This document shows positions 21,688 to 32,878 of a stretch of 64,000 nucleotides of DNA, one piece after another. Source of the DNA: Adiantum capillus-veneris (lineage: Eukaryota; Streptophyta; Polypodiopsida; Polypodiales; Pteridaceae); assembly GCA_014529385.2 (NCBI GenBank), contig CM043969.1, positions 35,413,446-35,477,445 of the forward strand, in the 5' to 3' direction. Below the pieces are notes generated by a model that searched no databases, had not been told where the DNA came from, and saw only the letters and a program-made list of their open reading frames with translations. The position numbers and the translations under genes were made by a program. Positions within the stretch are counted from its first letter, which is position 1. The number at the start of each line of letters is the position of its first letter.

Positions 21688-22550
21688 CTCCTTTCTCAGG
21701 CAATCTATCCTTTGCAGCAGCTCACTAAACACACTACATTGACATGGAGTGAGGAGGGTGAAAGGTGCTTTCAAGAAGTTAAAACCATTTTGAGCTCATT
21801 GCCTGTCGTCCTACAACCCACATGGGGTGAATTATTCTATGTAAATCCTAGTGTAGGTCCAGAAGCTCTAGGAGCTGTCTTGATGCAAAAAACCCAAAGA
21901 CATCTCTCATGAGACCAGTCTACTTCTCTAGTAGAGTGATGACAGCTTCTGAAAAGGGTTTCAGCGCAACTGAGCAATTGGTGCTAGCTCTTAAGTTTGC
22001 AGTGGAGAAGTTTCGGGCTTACTTACTTCCGAGACAATTTGTGGTGATCACAACTGAGGAGGTTTTTCCATATGCCCTACAACACATGGAATTGTCTCAA
22101 AGAATAGCAAAGTGGGTGGTGCAGCTTCAAGAGTTTGACTACACACTACAAGTAGAGGATTCCACCCGTGCTTGTTTGGCAGATGTCCTCACACAAAGGT
22201 GTTATGAGAAGTCCAAGAAAGAGGCACCTAGTAAGGTACCGCCTATCCCGGAGCCTGAAGTTCTACTGGGAGCATACAGTCTGTATTTTGATGGGGCTTA
22301 CAAGAGGACCAAAGACAAGGCATCAGCAGGCATAGTAATATTAGATCCAGAGAACTAGAAGATCTTTGCAAAAGGGTTTCATCTAAAGGAGGTTCATTCT
22401 AACAATGAGGCAGAGTACCATGCCCTTGTTTTAGGGTTGCAATGTTGTCTTTCTCAGGGCATCACAAAGCTAAATGTTTTTGGTGACTCCATGTTGATTG
22501 TTAAGCAAATGGTTGGTGTATGGGCCTGTAAAAATGATAAATTGTCTGTT
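21688..22550 (+). pseudogene. pol, 3' part: RNase H and second (plant-type) RNase H
   Basis: Continues pol after CACTA-B: LLSQAIYPLQQL, LTWSEEGERCFQEVK, then the RT-linked RNase H (PVYFSSRVMTASEKGFSATE, FVVITTEEV). From about 22262 a second RNase H of the plant/archaeal type appears: YSLYFDGAYKR, NNEAEYHALVLGL, VFGDSMLIVKQMVG. D, E and D residues of its active site are visible. A 1-nt shift separates 21682-21912 from 21909-22358, and a TAG at about 22356 interrupts the second RNase H. Two RNase H domains in a row mark the Tat/Ogre-type lineage. Confidence 0.88.
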
Positions 22551-22624
22551 AAGAAAAAAAAAAAAAAAAAGAGAGAAGACAAAAAAAAAGGAAAAAAAGA
22601 GAAGAAAAAAAGAAAAAAAGAGAA
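22551..22624. repeat. A-rich low-complexity tract at the end of pol
   Basis: A run dominated by A with G interruptions (about 75 bases) directly follows the second RNase H. Integrase should come next but is absent, so this tract marks the deletion joint. Confidence 0.8.
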
Positions 22625-22856
22625 TGCTACCAGTGAAAGCGGATATTGACAATGGATGGGGTATGGCTTTCAAGGGTCTAGGAGGCCAGTTGTTAGTCAT
22701 GGATGGATACAATTATTCATCAGAAAGGACTAAACAGGGTGCATCAGCCAAGAAAGCAGTAACATGGAAAATTCAATTGGTACCAGGTGGGTAAGTATTC
22801 AAGAGAACCCTATTGTAGCACAACCTACAGCTAGAGGCATCAAATACCTCTAGCTT
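22625..22856 (+). other. Remnant between the A-rich tract and the polypurine tract
   Basis: An open frame (22498-22794 in its frame) gives PVKADIDNGWGMAFKGLGGQ and more, not recognisable as integrase. The rest is a short 3' non-coding stretch. Confidence 0.4.
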
Positions 22857-22867
22857 AAGGGAGAGGG
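22857..22867 (+). other. Polypurine tract
   Basis: AAGGGAGAGGG lies five bases before the 3' LTR start, the usual position for plus-strand priming in LTR retrotransposons. Confidence 0.7.
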
Positions 22868-22872
22868 CTATA

Positions 22873-24368
22873 TGATGCATGGTTTTTAGGACCCCTTCTG
22901 AAGATGCAATAAAGGCACAGTCAGCTGTTGGGGAGATGAGGATACTCTAGTCCAAGGGATCTCGAAAGAGAAGAAAAATCTACTTCACAAGCACCAAAGA
23001 GTAAAAAGTGCCATGGACAGAAGATACGTGGGAACGAGCTCTTATGCATGCCTACAACCTATATCTTACAAAATAGCCCATTCTAGGTGTGAATTTCTAG
23101 TGAAATTTACACGAGGATGTTCGTGTGGACTCACAGCACAGCATACTCCGTTTTCACTTTTTTACCGACAGTAAATATTTTTTACCTACAGTAAATATTT
23201 TTCACCTACATGGTAAATACAAATCACTTTTTACCTACAGTAACTTTTTTTACCCATGGTAAATATTTTTAACTACACCACAAGTATTTGGTAGGTAATA
23301 GTTCACTGTTACTAGAAGCAGTGATTGGGCATCAACAATGCAGTTACAGGAGGAGAAAAAGGGAAAATCTTATGGTAAAGGTGAGTCAACAGCGATAAAG
23401 ACTTTTGAGTTGAAAAGAGACATGCTGATTTTCAAAGAACACATGTCAAAAGAAGCCATGGTTGAGGATTTTTTGAGAATTTGATATTCAGGAGGACCCA
23501 GCTGCCACCTCCCCCCCGCAGGTCCCCCCCTGACATGTGCAGAACCTCTAGTTTCAACAGCCACCTTACCTGCTCTTAAATGCTGGTCAAGGCCTTATCC
23601 CCATGTGTCACAATCAGAAAAATCAGCATTTACCCTCCCCTCTCACATCACTCTAGAGAATATCTTGATGGTGACATATCAGGTGACCTCAATCTGTTGA
23701 CCACCCTAAGCAAAAAGTAACCCCAATCAGCGGATTTAAGCATGTTTATCCCTAATCCTAAACCCTCTCAGAAACCTATATAAGGAGGCCTTCTCTCACT
23801 CAAAAGCAACACTTCACCCACTTCACCAAGCAACGAAGCTATGACAACATTGCTCACAACGAGGAGCTATGGATGGAGCTCTACTCTCTCTCCCTCTAGT
23901 ATGCTACATTACTAGCCCTAAAACCTAAATAAGGAGTCTTCTCTCATGCTCCATGGCCACCATCCTCGCCATCATTCTCTAAGGTATTGATGTGTTGCTA
24001 GTAGGATCATACCTACTTGCTGGGTTGATTGTTTTTGACAAGGGATTATGCCATCCTTGGCTTGCTTCTCTATATCCTTGTTATGTATGATCAGATGCCG
24101 TTGTATTGTTAAGCTGATATCTTGTGTATATATATGCTACATAAGGTCCCTAAGCTTCCTTTCTATGTGTTTTGCCATATGTTTTGATGCCATCATAATG
24201 CCAGAAGTCTCACTTGCCTATGTGCACTATGTGTGAGGTCCCTAAACCTCTTAATTTAGGGTGGTGCCCCCTTTGTTTTGTTCTTGGCTTGTTTGCATGA
24301 GGCGTGGTTTGTGGAGTGTGCACGAGTATAGAGGCCACCCGATTGCACTGCTCTTTTTTCCGCTATCA
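22873..24368 (+). repeat. 3' LTR (1496 bp)
   Basis: Begins TGATGCATGG and ends CGCTATCA, followed by CGCTC at 24369-24373. About 98% identical to the 5' LTR by eye. It lacks a 14-bp CT stretch present in the 5' copy. Confidence 0.95.
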
Positions 24369-25435
24369 CGCTCCAAAGCTTCGGTGTCGAGACAAGAGGA
24401 TCTTCACAATCGTCTAGGCACCGGCGATCTAGTGGTGGTGGCGGTGGTTGTTGTGGGGATGCCGCCGCCGATTCCTCGACACCGCCTCGTGTTTGACGAG
24501 ACTCTTAACCCTCCCCTTCTTTCCCGCCCCCACACCAGCCAGAGAATCACCATCTACACCAAGTTTTGCGCGACTGACGGCCGTTCCTAGCGGCTACACA
24601 GCAGTAGCTACTCCTCTAGGAGTCACTCCAGTCGACACTCCTCGCTTCGAGTCCCAAACTCTAGTGGAGACACGTGATGTCCATACCCCCACCGAAACGA
24701 GTCACAGGCAAGAGGGCTTGCCTTGCTCCGTCGACTTCAGCAGTGGAACCATCTTGGATGATGAAGGCGAGAAGGTGATCTTGCGCATGCGTGGTCTTTT
24801 GCTCTCAGGTGTTTAGACACTACATACTAAACACCTGGAGTGAAGTACCAAGTTATTTAAAAGATAGAGTCATAAGCATGCTGCATGACGAGTTTCCATT
24901 TCAACACGGGATGACCGGTTCAACGAGGACCTGATGAAGGTTCAAATGCGCGAATAATGGAAGCACAAGCGTTTAGAAGTGCAAAAAGCAATTAAGCATG
25001 GGTGGAACAGACCATATTGACTTGCCAAAGAAGATTGGAAGAATGCAAAGAAAGCTAGAGCGCGAGTAGAGGCAAGGAGCTCGCACCACTTGAGGAGCGG
25101 CGGGTGGCCATCATTTGAGGCTGATTTTGTAAGTGTTTTTGTATTGCTCTTTAGGTTTGATAGTTTAGGGTTTAGGGGTTTCTAAATTCTAACATAATGG
25201 ATTCTTTGTATGTTTTGATAGTGGTCGATGATAGGATGTGACCCCACACCGTAGGAAAGCAGTACGCTGGCAGGAAGGGCTCTCACGGCTTCGTGGTTAA
25301 TATTAGGGTTTACTCTTTTCTATTTTTTTATTGTTTTATAAATTATATTTTTATACTTACAAAAAACTGTCTTATTGTTTTTTTTTGCAGAATCCGACAG
25401 ATACGCCGCTTGGACGCGATGAGATGTCTAGTTAG
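24369..25435 (+). pseudogene. CACTA-A accessory gene, 3' part (degenerate)
   Basis: Resumes the accessory gene after the retrotransposon. The Pro/Thr-rich region and C-terminal domain are recognisable (W-N-R-P near 25005-25015), but frameshifts near 24800 and stops near 24956 and 25018 break it. Exon boundaries match B and C: donor at 25129, next exon from 25222, last exon 25391-25435. It is clearly more decayed than B and C. Confidence 0.85.
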
Positions 25436-25439
25436 ACGA

Positions 25440-25774
25440 CGTCAGTCTAGCCGTAGGTAGATAGCAGTAGTTTCCTTTTCTCATATCATATGTATCATGA
25501 GATGACATTTATACGTCTTTTCGAAAACCATGTATATTTTTTCAATAATCACAATGGTGTCGTAACTATTATATTTGCAAAGTTTAACAATCAACTGATT
25601 TTGCCTACGCTGTGTACAATTGTCAATGATTTACTTTCATCAATTTAGCACTTTCCTTCAAAGGTAAATCTGGGCTTATCTTGGATTCATTTAGGTTTAC
25701 TCAATTATTGATACATTCAATATGGTTGATGGGTGGCAGGGCATTCAATGTCCTACCACCAAAAGAAACTTCTC
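25440..25774. other. 3' non-coding part of CACTA-A
   Basis: AT-rich; it aligns in outline with 21080-21420 in B and 34190-34520 in C, including 'ggcattcaatg(t/c)cctaccacc' before the subterminal array. No gene seen. Confidence 0.6.
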
Positions 25775-26048
25775 TCGGGTGTCGCTATGACTGTCGCTAT
25801 CTAAGGCTCAGCAGCATCGCTATAAACATCACTATAGGTGGCCTGTAAACGTCGTTATGATCGTCGCTATAGGCGTCGCTATATAGGGACAACTATAGCG
25901 ATGCATATAGCGACCGTTATAGCAACCCTCATAGCAATGTTCCTATATCGACGCTGTTAGTGACAGTCTTAGCGACGCCGGGGAGTATAAAAACCCAATG
26001 TATTTCCTTCGCTAACAGCGTCACAAGAGCACACAACCTCTTGTAGTA
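25775..26048. repeat. CACTA-A right subterminal array and TIR
   Basis: Same layout as in B and C, but many CGTCGCTAT cores carry C-to-T or G-to-A changes (for example 'catcactata', 'cgttatgatcg'). The last base of the TIR is A instead of G. Confidence 0.85.
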
Positions 26049-26051
26049 TTA

Positions 26052-26683
26052 TCGACCAATACTGACCCTCCTGAACTAACACTTCTTGGTTTTTGTTTTG
26101 TGGATGGTTCTTCTCAAGGTTGAGACGTCAACGTAAGAGAAGGTGCAACCCTTTGCTCATGTTGTTGTGTCTTCTCTTTAGCTTGGGTAAGCTCCTCACC
26201 TAGCTAATCATGATCTCGTTCCCTACATGCTTTCATCCTAGCCTTTCTAGATTTCCAACTATTCAATTGGATCTTTGTGTTTTGACTAGGTGCATCAGTC
26301 TTTGGTTTACCTGTCTCTAGACTTGCATCAATTTCCCTTTTCTCTATCTCTCAATTTATTAGCTTCCTTTTGAGCTTTCACTTTGGTAACTTCTTGAACT
26401 CGTATGGTGTTTTTTGTTTTCCAAGCTACTGGGTAGTTGAACGATACATGAGACATTTGTTGTGATCGTTTTTATTTGTTTTGGATTTTTTGGACAGTCG
26501 AGGATCAAGTAAATGAAGCCACAGGAAATAGGCATTTACTTGAGTGATCTCCATTTGAGGACATTGTTTGACCAAGTGTTGTCACATATTTTTTGACAAT
26601 CTATTTCTGGCTGAGGAGCTTATTCCTACATTTCCTCTTGACTGTAAATAGGCTCTGACCTAGCTCAACTACTATTCACAATG
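26052..26683 (-). pseudogene. Host F linker piece between CACTA-A and CACTA-C
   Basis: Minus-strand reading gives charged, lysine/glutamate-rich fragments with several stops (for example KAQKEANKLRDREK), consistent with the region after gag. Both sides rejoin host F when the CACTA elements and one copy of each duplication are removed: TTA on the left and AAC on the right. Confidence 0.55.
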
Positions 26684-26686
26684 AAC

Positions 26687-26880
26687 CACTACAAGAGGCT
26701 ATTCATATAAGCGACGCTCACACAGTGACGCTAAAAAAAAAAAAATCCCGGCGTCGCTATGAGCGTCGCAAATTTACAAAGAAATTTGCGACGCTCATAG
26801 CGACGCCGGCTGGGCTAAAAAAATAACCGAGCGCGCCCAAAAACTCAGATCTTAGATCTGAGTTTTTCGGCGCCCTCAAG
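26687..26880 (+). repeat. CACTA-C left TIR and subterminal palindromes
   Basis: After the tip, a perfect inverted repeat of 28 bases (26748-26775 against 26782-26809, 6-base loop) contains two GCGTCGC cores per arm. A second palindrome centres on AGATCTtAGATCT (about 26839-26867). Both recur in B and, degraded, in A. Confidence 0.9.
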
Positions 26881-26894
26881 CAAGGAGCAGGTAA

Positions 26895-26896
26895 CG

Positions 26897-26944
<48 letters not shown>

Positions 26945-26948
26945 CTTC

Positions 26949-26989
<41 letters not shown>

Positions 26990-27107
26990 AGAGGAAGGAG
27001 AGCCACGTATGCTCCTTCCCTCTCCTCATTCTCATGTTCCCTTCCCCTCTTTCTCTCTCCCTCTCTCTCTCTCTCACACACACACATACACACACACACA
27101 TAGTGTT

Positions 27108-27155
<48 letters not shown>

Positions 27156-27380
27156 AACATAAACAAAAACGCACACACACATACATAAACAAAGAATGCA
27201 CACACACATTGAGAGAGGAAAAGAGAGAGAGAGAGAATGCATAAACAAAAAACGCACGCATTGAGAGAGGAAAAGAGAGAGAGAACATGCATAAACAAAA
27301 AACGCACACATTGAGAAAGGAAAAGAGAGAGAAAACATGCATACGATCCAAAAAAACGCACACACATTGAGAGAGAAACT
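26895..27380. repeat. Compound microsatellite and tandem units in CACTA-C
   Basis: CT, CA and GA runs with one copy of the 130-bp unit that B has twice, and about four tandem 55-bp units with 'catgcataaacaaaaaacgc'. Confidence 0.85.
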
Positions 27381-27423
27381 AATTTAACGTCGTAGGAAAC
27401 TAATTAAAATTAAAAGACCTAAA

Positions 27424-27520
27424 GATCTAGCCGATGAGGAGTTGAACTCAAGACCTATTATTCAAGAGGGAAATGGCATAATCAATCTATCATACTTGGC
27501 ATGGGTGATAGAAAGGTTAT
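27424..27520 (-). repeat. tRNA-like unit in CACTA-C
   Basis: Single copy of the unit described in A. The minus strand carries GAGTTCAACTC (box B-like) at the expected distance from a box A-like stretch. Confidence 0.45.
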
Positions 27521-27524
27521 ACCA

Positions 27525-28256
27525 TTTATCTCTTTCTATTGGCACACACATCCACACACGCACACACACACAAGAAGAAGAGAGTTATAACGTTGTAGGA
27601 AACTATCATAAAAGACGTTAAAGATTAGGTTAGATGTAGACTTACATTAAATTAGATTTAGGTTTATTTAAGTTAAATTAGATTAGATTTAGGTTTATTT
27701 TTAACTAGATTTACGTTTATTTACGCTAGATTTAGATTTACGTTATATTAGATTAGATTTAGGTCTCCATAGACTGCGATGCCTGCATGAAGCGGGTGAA
27801 GAAAGCCCTCAATGGAATATAGGGTATTGCTGCCTTCACTTATGGTGGGCTCCGTCGATCCAAAAGTAGTGGTGAAATGTCTTCAGAAGATACGGAAGAA
27901 GGTGGATCTTCAGGGCGGCAAGAGTCACTACATCCCCGACAAAATGACCATCTAGACAACCTCTAGTCATTCAACAGCAACTTCAAAGTTAGTAACAAGA
28001 TCAAGAACGGTATAAAGGGCCAATTGCTGTCGTCAGATGTGGATGGAGATGAGGCAGCGTCACCGCCGGAAGTTAACTCTCACATCTTTAGTGATGAGAA
28101 TGCCAACTCTTGTCGAGTTATGTGAAAAACTATGTGTTAAATCAGTTTTATGGTTCTTATAATCCCTGTTAGTTTAGTTCTTTGTTTTTAATATAACATA
28201 ATTTACGTTAGATTTAGATTTATGTTTTATTAGATTAGACTTAGGTTTATTTAGGT

Positions 28257-28289
<33 letters not shown>

Positions 28290-28760
28290 AGAAGAAGAGA
28301 GTTTTAACAACGTAGGAAACTATCCCAAAAGACGTTAAAGATTAGGTTAGATGTAGACTTACGTTAAATTAGATTTAGGTTTATTTTTAGTTAGATTTAC
28401 GTTTATTTAGATTTAGGTTTATTTTTAGTTAGATTTACGTTTATTTTGATTTACGCTTATTTACGTTAGATCGAGTCCACGCAAGAATTACTTACGGTTT
28501 AGGGTTTAGCGTTAGACGAACAGTGAAAAGATCTACTGTGAAAAGATGTTAAGATGCTGTGAAGTGCTACAGCTAGAGAAGAGGCAAAGGGGTTTTGTCC
28601 ACTACATGCAATATCATGTAGATGTTGGTGTGTAGATTTCTTGTACCCACAAATATAGGTATTGACCAATAAAGACAAGATTATAACCCGGTGGTTCTGA
28701 TGTCCATGCACCTCTAGACCGAGGTGTGCGGGGATTGGACATGACTAGAGAATGTGAGGT
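27525..28760. other. Non-coding leader of CACTA-C
   Basis: Shared with B. AT-rich with 'ttagatttaggttta' repeats and a CA run near 28261-28288. No recognisable coding sequence. Confidence 0.55.

Positions 28761-28811
<51 letters not shown>
28761..28811. repeat. (GA)n microsatellite in CACTA-C
   Basis: GA run of about 50 bases directly upstream of the transposase start. Confidence 0.92.
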
Positions 28812-28814
<3 letters not shown>

Positions 28815-28876
28815 GACAAAGAATGCCAATAGAATATTAAATTTGTTGTCCAGGTTATAAGATTTTTATCCTCATT

Positions 28877-31800
28877 ATGAGTAGTGACGAGGATGTGGGA
28901 CCGTCCAACCGAAACACCTATCTCTCAACGATGGTCTTATGTCCTTGTAATCAATGCAAGCATGCTGTGCGACGGACAAGACGTGTTTCTTTGCATCACG
29001 TTCGCAAATTTGGCGAGTTCGATCCATCTATTGTAGATCGAGTTGTTGCCAATTATAACTCGTCGGACTCTGAGGCTGGCCAACAAGCAGCAATCTTGCA
29101 ATCCAATAGACGTGTTCGCAGGCGCTTTGGTCAAGCAGCATATGTGAGGCCACAAGATGTAGCCTCTGACAGCTCGGGGGATGATCATGCAGAGCACATT
29201 CCCAACGAGGCAATGTTTGAGCCCAAGATTGATGAAATGATCGAGACGATCATGGATTCAGAAAGGCTTATCTATGATGATATGAAAAGTGAAGCCGATA
29301 CGCCATTGTATAATGGAGCACGTATATCCAGATTGAAAGCACTCCTGGTTCTTCTCAACATGCAGGCAAAGTTTGGATGGAGTGACACTAGCGTCACAGC
29401 GCTTTTCAGGTGATCTATTACAATTAGTGTACTTTAATAAAACTCTAAATGTATAATGATCTGATATATTTTTACACGACTGTATCGTATTTTTATGTTG
29501 TGTAGATTGCTCAAAGAGCACATACTACCAGCTGACAATGTGATGCGAGATTGCCGAGATGAAGCAAGAAAGATTTTGCAAAACTTGGGGATGGATTACA
29601 ATTCTATCCACGCTTGTCCTAATGACTGCATTCTTTTCAAAGGGGAATACATAGACATGGAGAAGTGTCCGAAATGTGATTCCTAAAGATATCGAGTAGA
29701 TCTCCACGGGACAAAAATTCCACAAAAGGTTTTGCGAAATTTTCCTCTCCTTCCTCGCATCAAGCATTTCTTCGAATGTAAGTCCATGGCCGCCCTAGCA
29801 TCATGGCATGAGGAGAATAAATCTTCGGATGGTGTGCTACGAATTCCTGCACATTGCGCAGCCTGGAAACATATAGATGGAACATGGTCGGATTTTGCCA
29901 GGGAAGCTCGAAATTTGCGCTTAGGCCTGGCTATGGATGGCGTAAATCCATTTGGTCAAAGATCAACATCTTACAGTGTATGGCCCGTTGTCATCGTCAA
30001 CTACAACATTCCCCCGTGGTTGACTACGAAGAAGGGGCACCTATGGCTAAGCTTGATTGTGCCAGGGCGATATAAAGTGGGGAATATGGATGTGTATCTT
30101 CGTCCACTATTGGAAGAGCTACAACAATTGTGGATTGGCATAGAGGTGGTGGATATGAGCCGACACACAGGACGACGGAATGCTTTGATCAGAGGCATTC
30201 TAATGTGGACCATGCATGACTATCCCGGGCTAACAGAATGCTCAGGTGATCTATTGACACTCCTCACTCAGACACTGTAAATCTTGTTTTTTCCCATAGT
30301 TGATCTATTATCATGTGTATACATGTAGGGCTTCAAACAAAGCGGATACAGAGCATGTGTCACATGTGGACCTAGAGTGAATGCACGTAGGGCACCCTCA
30401 CTGAAGAAGCAAATCTACGAAGGTCATCAAGCGTATCTTCCATGGAATCATGTGTTACGCGATGGCTTTTTGGGAAGAGAGCCACCAAGGATGTCTGCAC
30501 AAGCATGGTTAGAGCAGAAGGAGATGTGCGATGACGGATTGCCTCCAAGGATGAAGAGACTATCTCTATGGTACGAGTTACCATACTGGCCCCGACTCAT
30601 GATCAATCACTTGCTCGATCCAATGCACATATTCAAGAATGTGGGTAATCTACTATGGGACCATCTGACCGGCAAGAAAGATACTTTGGGAGCCAGAGTT
30701 GACCTTAGAAATGTGGATTGTATGGAGCAATATTGGCTGCAAACAGCGTGTGATGGATCGATAAAACTCCCTAAAGCACCATGGATTTTCACAGGAGCCC
30801 AAGAATGCAAAGCAAAAGAGACCATTCGATCTTTGCGGACCCCCACTGGCGTAATGCACTCGCTCCGAACGTGTTTTACTAAAGAAGGAAAGCTTACTGG
30901 TTTGAAGTCACACGATTGGCATAAAATGTGTCAGGTACGTTCATAGTGGACTTTAATATCATTGCATAAAATGTGGACTTTAATATCATTGGTGCACATA
31001 CTTTACAGTTTATTTTACTGGTTGCCATTGAGGGATGTTTGTCTCTCGACATCCGTAACACAATCTACAAACTTGCAAAGCTGGTGCAATGGATCTCACA
31101 AAAGGAGATCAATGTAGACTCCATACCATTCGCCAAACTAAATGCTGCGGAGCTTGTGTGCATGTTTGAGAAACATTTTCCTACTACCATGCTAACCATT
31201 CAGGTGCATCTTCTTGTTCACATAGTTGATGAGGTGGAAATAACTGGCATAGTTCATTCCAGATGGATGTTCTTCTTAGAACGTTTCATGAAAACGCTTA
31301 AGGGATATGTGCATCAAAAGGCACGTCCGGAGGGTAGCATGGCAGAAGGTTGGTTGGTATCAGAGTCCCTAGTGTACATTGGAGAGTGGCTAGACGGATT
31401 TGATAAAGCCCGGGACATGCTATGGCAAACCATAGATGATGAGCGCATATCTGGGATTGTCATGTGCAATCTCGGTGTTGAGAAGAAGATAACGGAAGAT
31501 CTAGAGGCTAAAATCAACCGATTTTGCATGCTTCACAATCCAGTGATGCAAAAGTGGAATTCACAATATGAGGATGCAAAGCAAGAGCGACAAAGGGCAC
31601 GAATCGAGTGGAGATGGGGAAGACGACCACCGATGCACTATCCAACGGTTCTGGAGAGCCTACCAACCTTCATGAGCTTAAGATGGTTGCACAACCAATT
31701 GAAAAGCGCACAACAATGCGGTGACGAAGTGACTGAGGAAGAGTGGGAGTACTCTCGGGGTTGCGCGACCAAGGAAAGTTTGCAATGTGCGACTAGTAAG

Positions 31801-32606
31801 TGACTTTATTTATAAACGTTTGAACGGCCACTCATAATCTTTGTTCGTTGTAGTATAAGTCATACACAGCAGCATGGTGTAAAGGTCGATATTTTAGGGT
31901 GGAACGAATCGACAAAAAGCGTTTTACTCAAGATTGTGGAATCATGGCAAAATTTGAACAGTCTAGTCGACGACGTTCCTCTGATGCAGATCCTGTGGTG
32001 GCGGAACTCACTTACTTCGGCATGCTGCAAGAGATTTTGAGGATCGATTACAGAGGATTTTTTGTCGACTTGTTCGACGTGCAATGGTTCAAGATAATCA
32101 TGGAGGGTCGCAACGCTACTGTGCGTAGAGGAGAGTCTGGTTTTCTTGAGGTGGATTCTACTAAGAAATGGACTGACCTAAGAGACACTTTCGTACTACC
32201 CGAGCAATGTGAACAAGTAAGTATGTAAATAGTTAACATCCCCCTTTTACAAGTTATGTGCTTGAAAGCTCTCATGTAAGTTATGTGGCTCTGGCAGGTA
32301 ATATTTCATCCTACAAAGTCTACATCAAACTGGAGGTACGTCATAGAGGTAGCCCCTCGTAGTGCAAGGACGTATGAAGGCTACCATGTGCCAATCACAA
32401 CGGCATCAATGGAGGAGATCAGAGAAGATGCTCAATCAGAAGCCGCTGCGGTGGTGCCAGACGAGCATCAAGATGCTACTACTCTATATGGGGTGCATGC
32501 AGAGGAGCTACAAAATGAAACAGAGGATATGTGTTTAAACAGAGAGCTCTATATAGATATAGGAAGTTATGCTGAGTTATGCGAGGATGAGAGAGAGATC
32601 TCTTAA
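28877..32606 (+). pseudogene. CACTA-C transposase (TNPD/Tnp2-type), near complete with one stop
   Basis: Six exons inferred from GT/AG borders and reading frame: about 28877-29409, 29506-30245, 30329-30934, 31009-31795, 31854-32216 and 32298-32606. The protein begins with a Cys-rich transposase-associated motif (CPCNQCKH). Exon 2 has ACPNDCILF, GLAMDGVNPFG and MHDYPG; exon 3 has LLDPMHIFKNVGNLLW and RTPTG, together the DDE-type Tnp2 core. Exon 4 is DUF4218-like (VHLLVHIVDEVE, RWMFFLERFMKTLKGYV, PEGSMAEGW). Exons 5-6 are DUF4216-like (FDVQWFKI, then an acidic tail). Defects: an in-frame TAA at 29684-29686 in exon 2, and exon 2/3 and 4/5 junctions whose phases do not fit the nearest canonical sites. 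Probably inactive, unless the stop is spliced out. Confidence 0.88.
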
Positions 32607-32878
32607 AGCCACAAATATTGTATTTGAACAATTTTGCTCCGTGTTGTAAAAGCTCTGGCTCTCTAAGTACCTTCCATGGTGTATAACGCTCCTTTCTACT
32701 CGCTCTCACATCTTTTGATTGAAAATTCTGAGTTTTCAACTTGCCTCTTCTATCACTCAATTCATTGCGTCATTGTATTTATATGTGTCATTACGTCATT
32801 GTATTTAATGGTCTTTGCGTCATTGTCTACTCTATTCATTAAATATTAAGTTTAAATATTCGTGTGTTTAATGCAGGT

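Larger units (their letters stand above)
11099..24368 (+). mobile_element. Ogre/Tat-like Ty3/gypsy LTR retrotransposon, integrase lost
   Basis: Two LTRs (11099-12610 and 22873-24368) start TG and end CA and are flanked by CGCTC at 11094-11098 and 24369-24373. Downstream of the 5' LTR come a primer binding site, an extra ORF region before gag, gag-protease, and pol with RT, RNase H and a second plant-type RNase H, then a polypurine tract. The extra 5' ORF plus second RNase H are features of the Tat/Ogre lineage. No integrase is visible between the second RNase H and the 3' LTR. CACTA-B is inserted in pol. Orientation matches CACTA-A. Confidence 0.93.
7316..26048 (+). mobile_element. CACTA-A: deletion-derivative CACTA transposon, split by a retrotransposon
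   Basis: The left end is CACTACAAGAGGT and the right end is ACCTCTTGTAGTA, perfect inverted tips except for a final G-to-A change at 26048. TTA at 7313-7315 and 26049-26051 is the 3-bp target duplication. Inside are subterminal GCGTCGCTAT-type repeats at both ends, long CT/CA/GA tracts, tRNA-like units, a fused transposase-gene remnant and the accessory gene. The accessory gene is cut at 11098 by an LTR retrotransposon (11099-24368). Compared with CACTA-C it lacks the transposase core and DUF4218-like exons. It is inserted in host F. Confidence 0.93.

Noticed and set aside
22437-22794. Lysine-rich protein of 70-98 codons
   Set aside because: It is the A-rich tract at the end of pol read as Lys codons; the flanking residues belong to the second RNase H.
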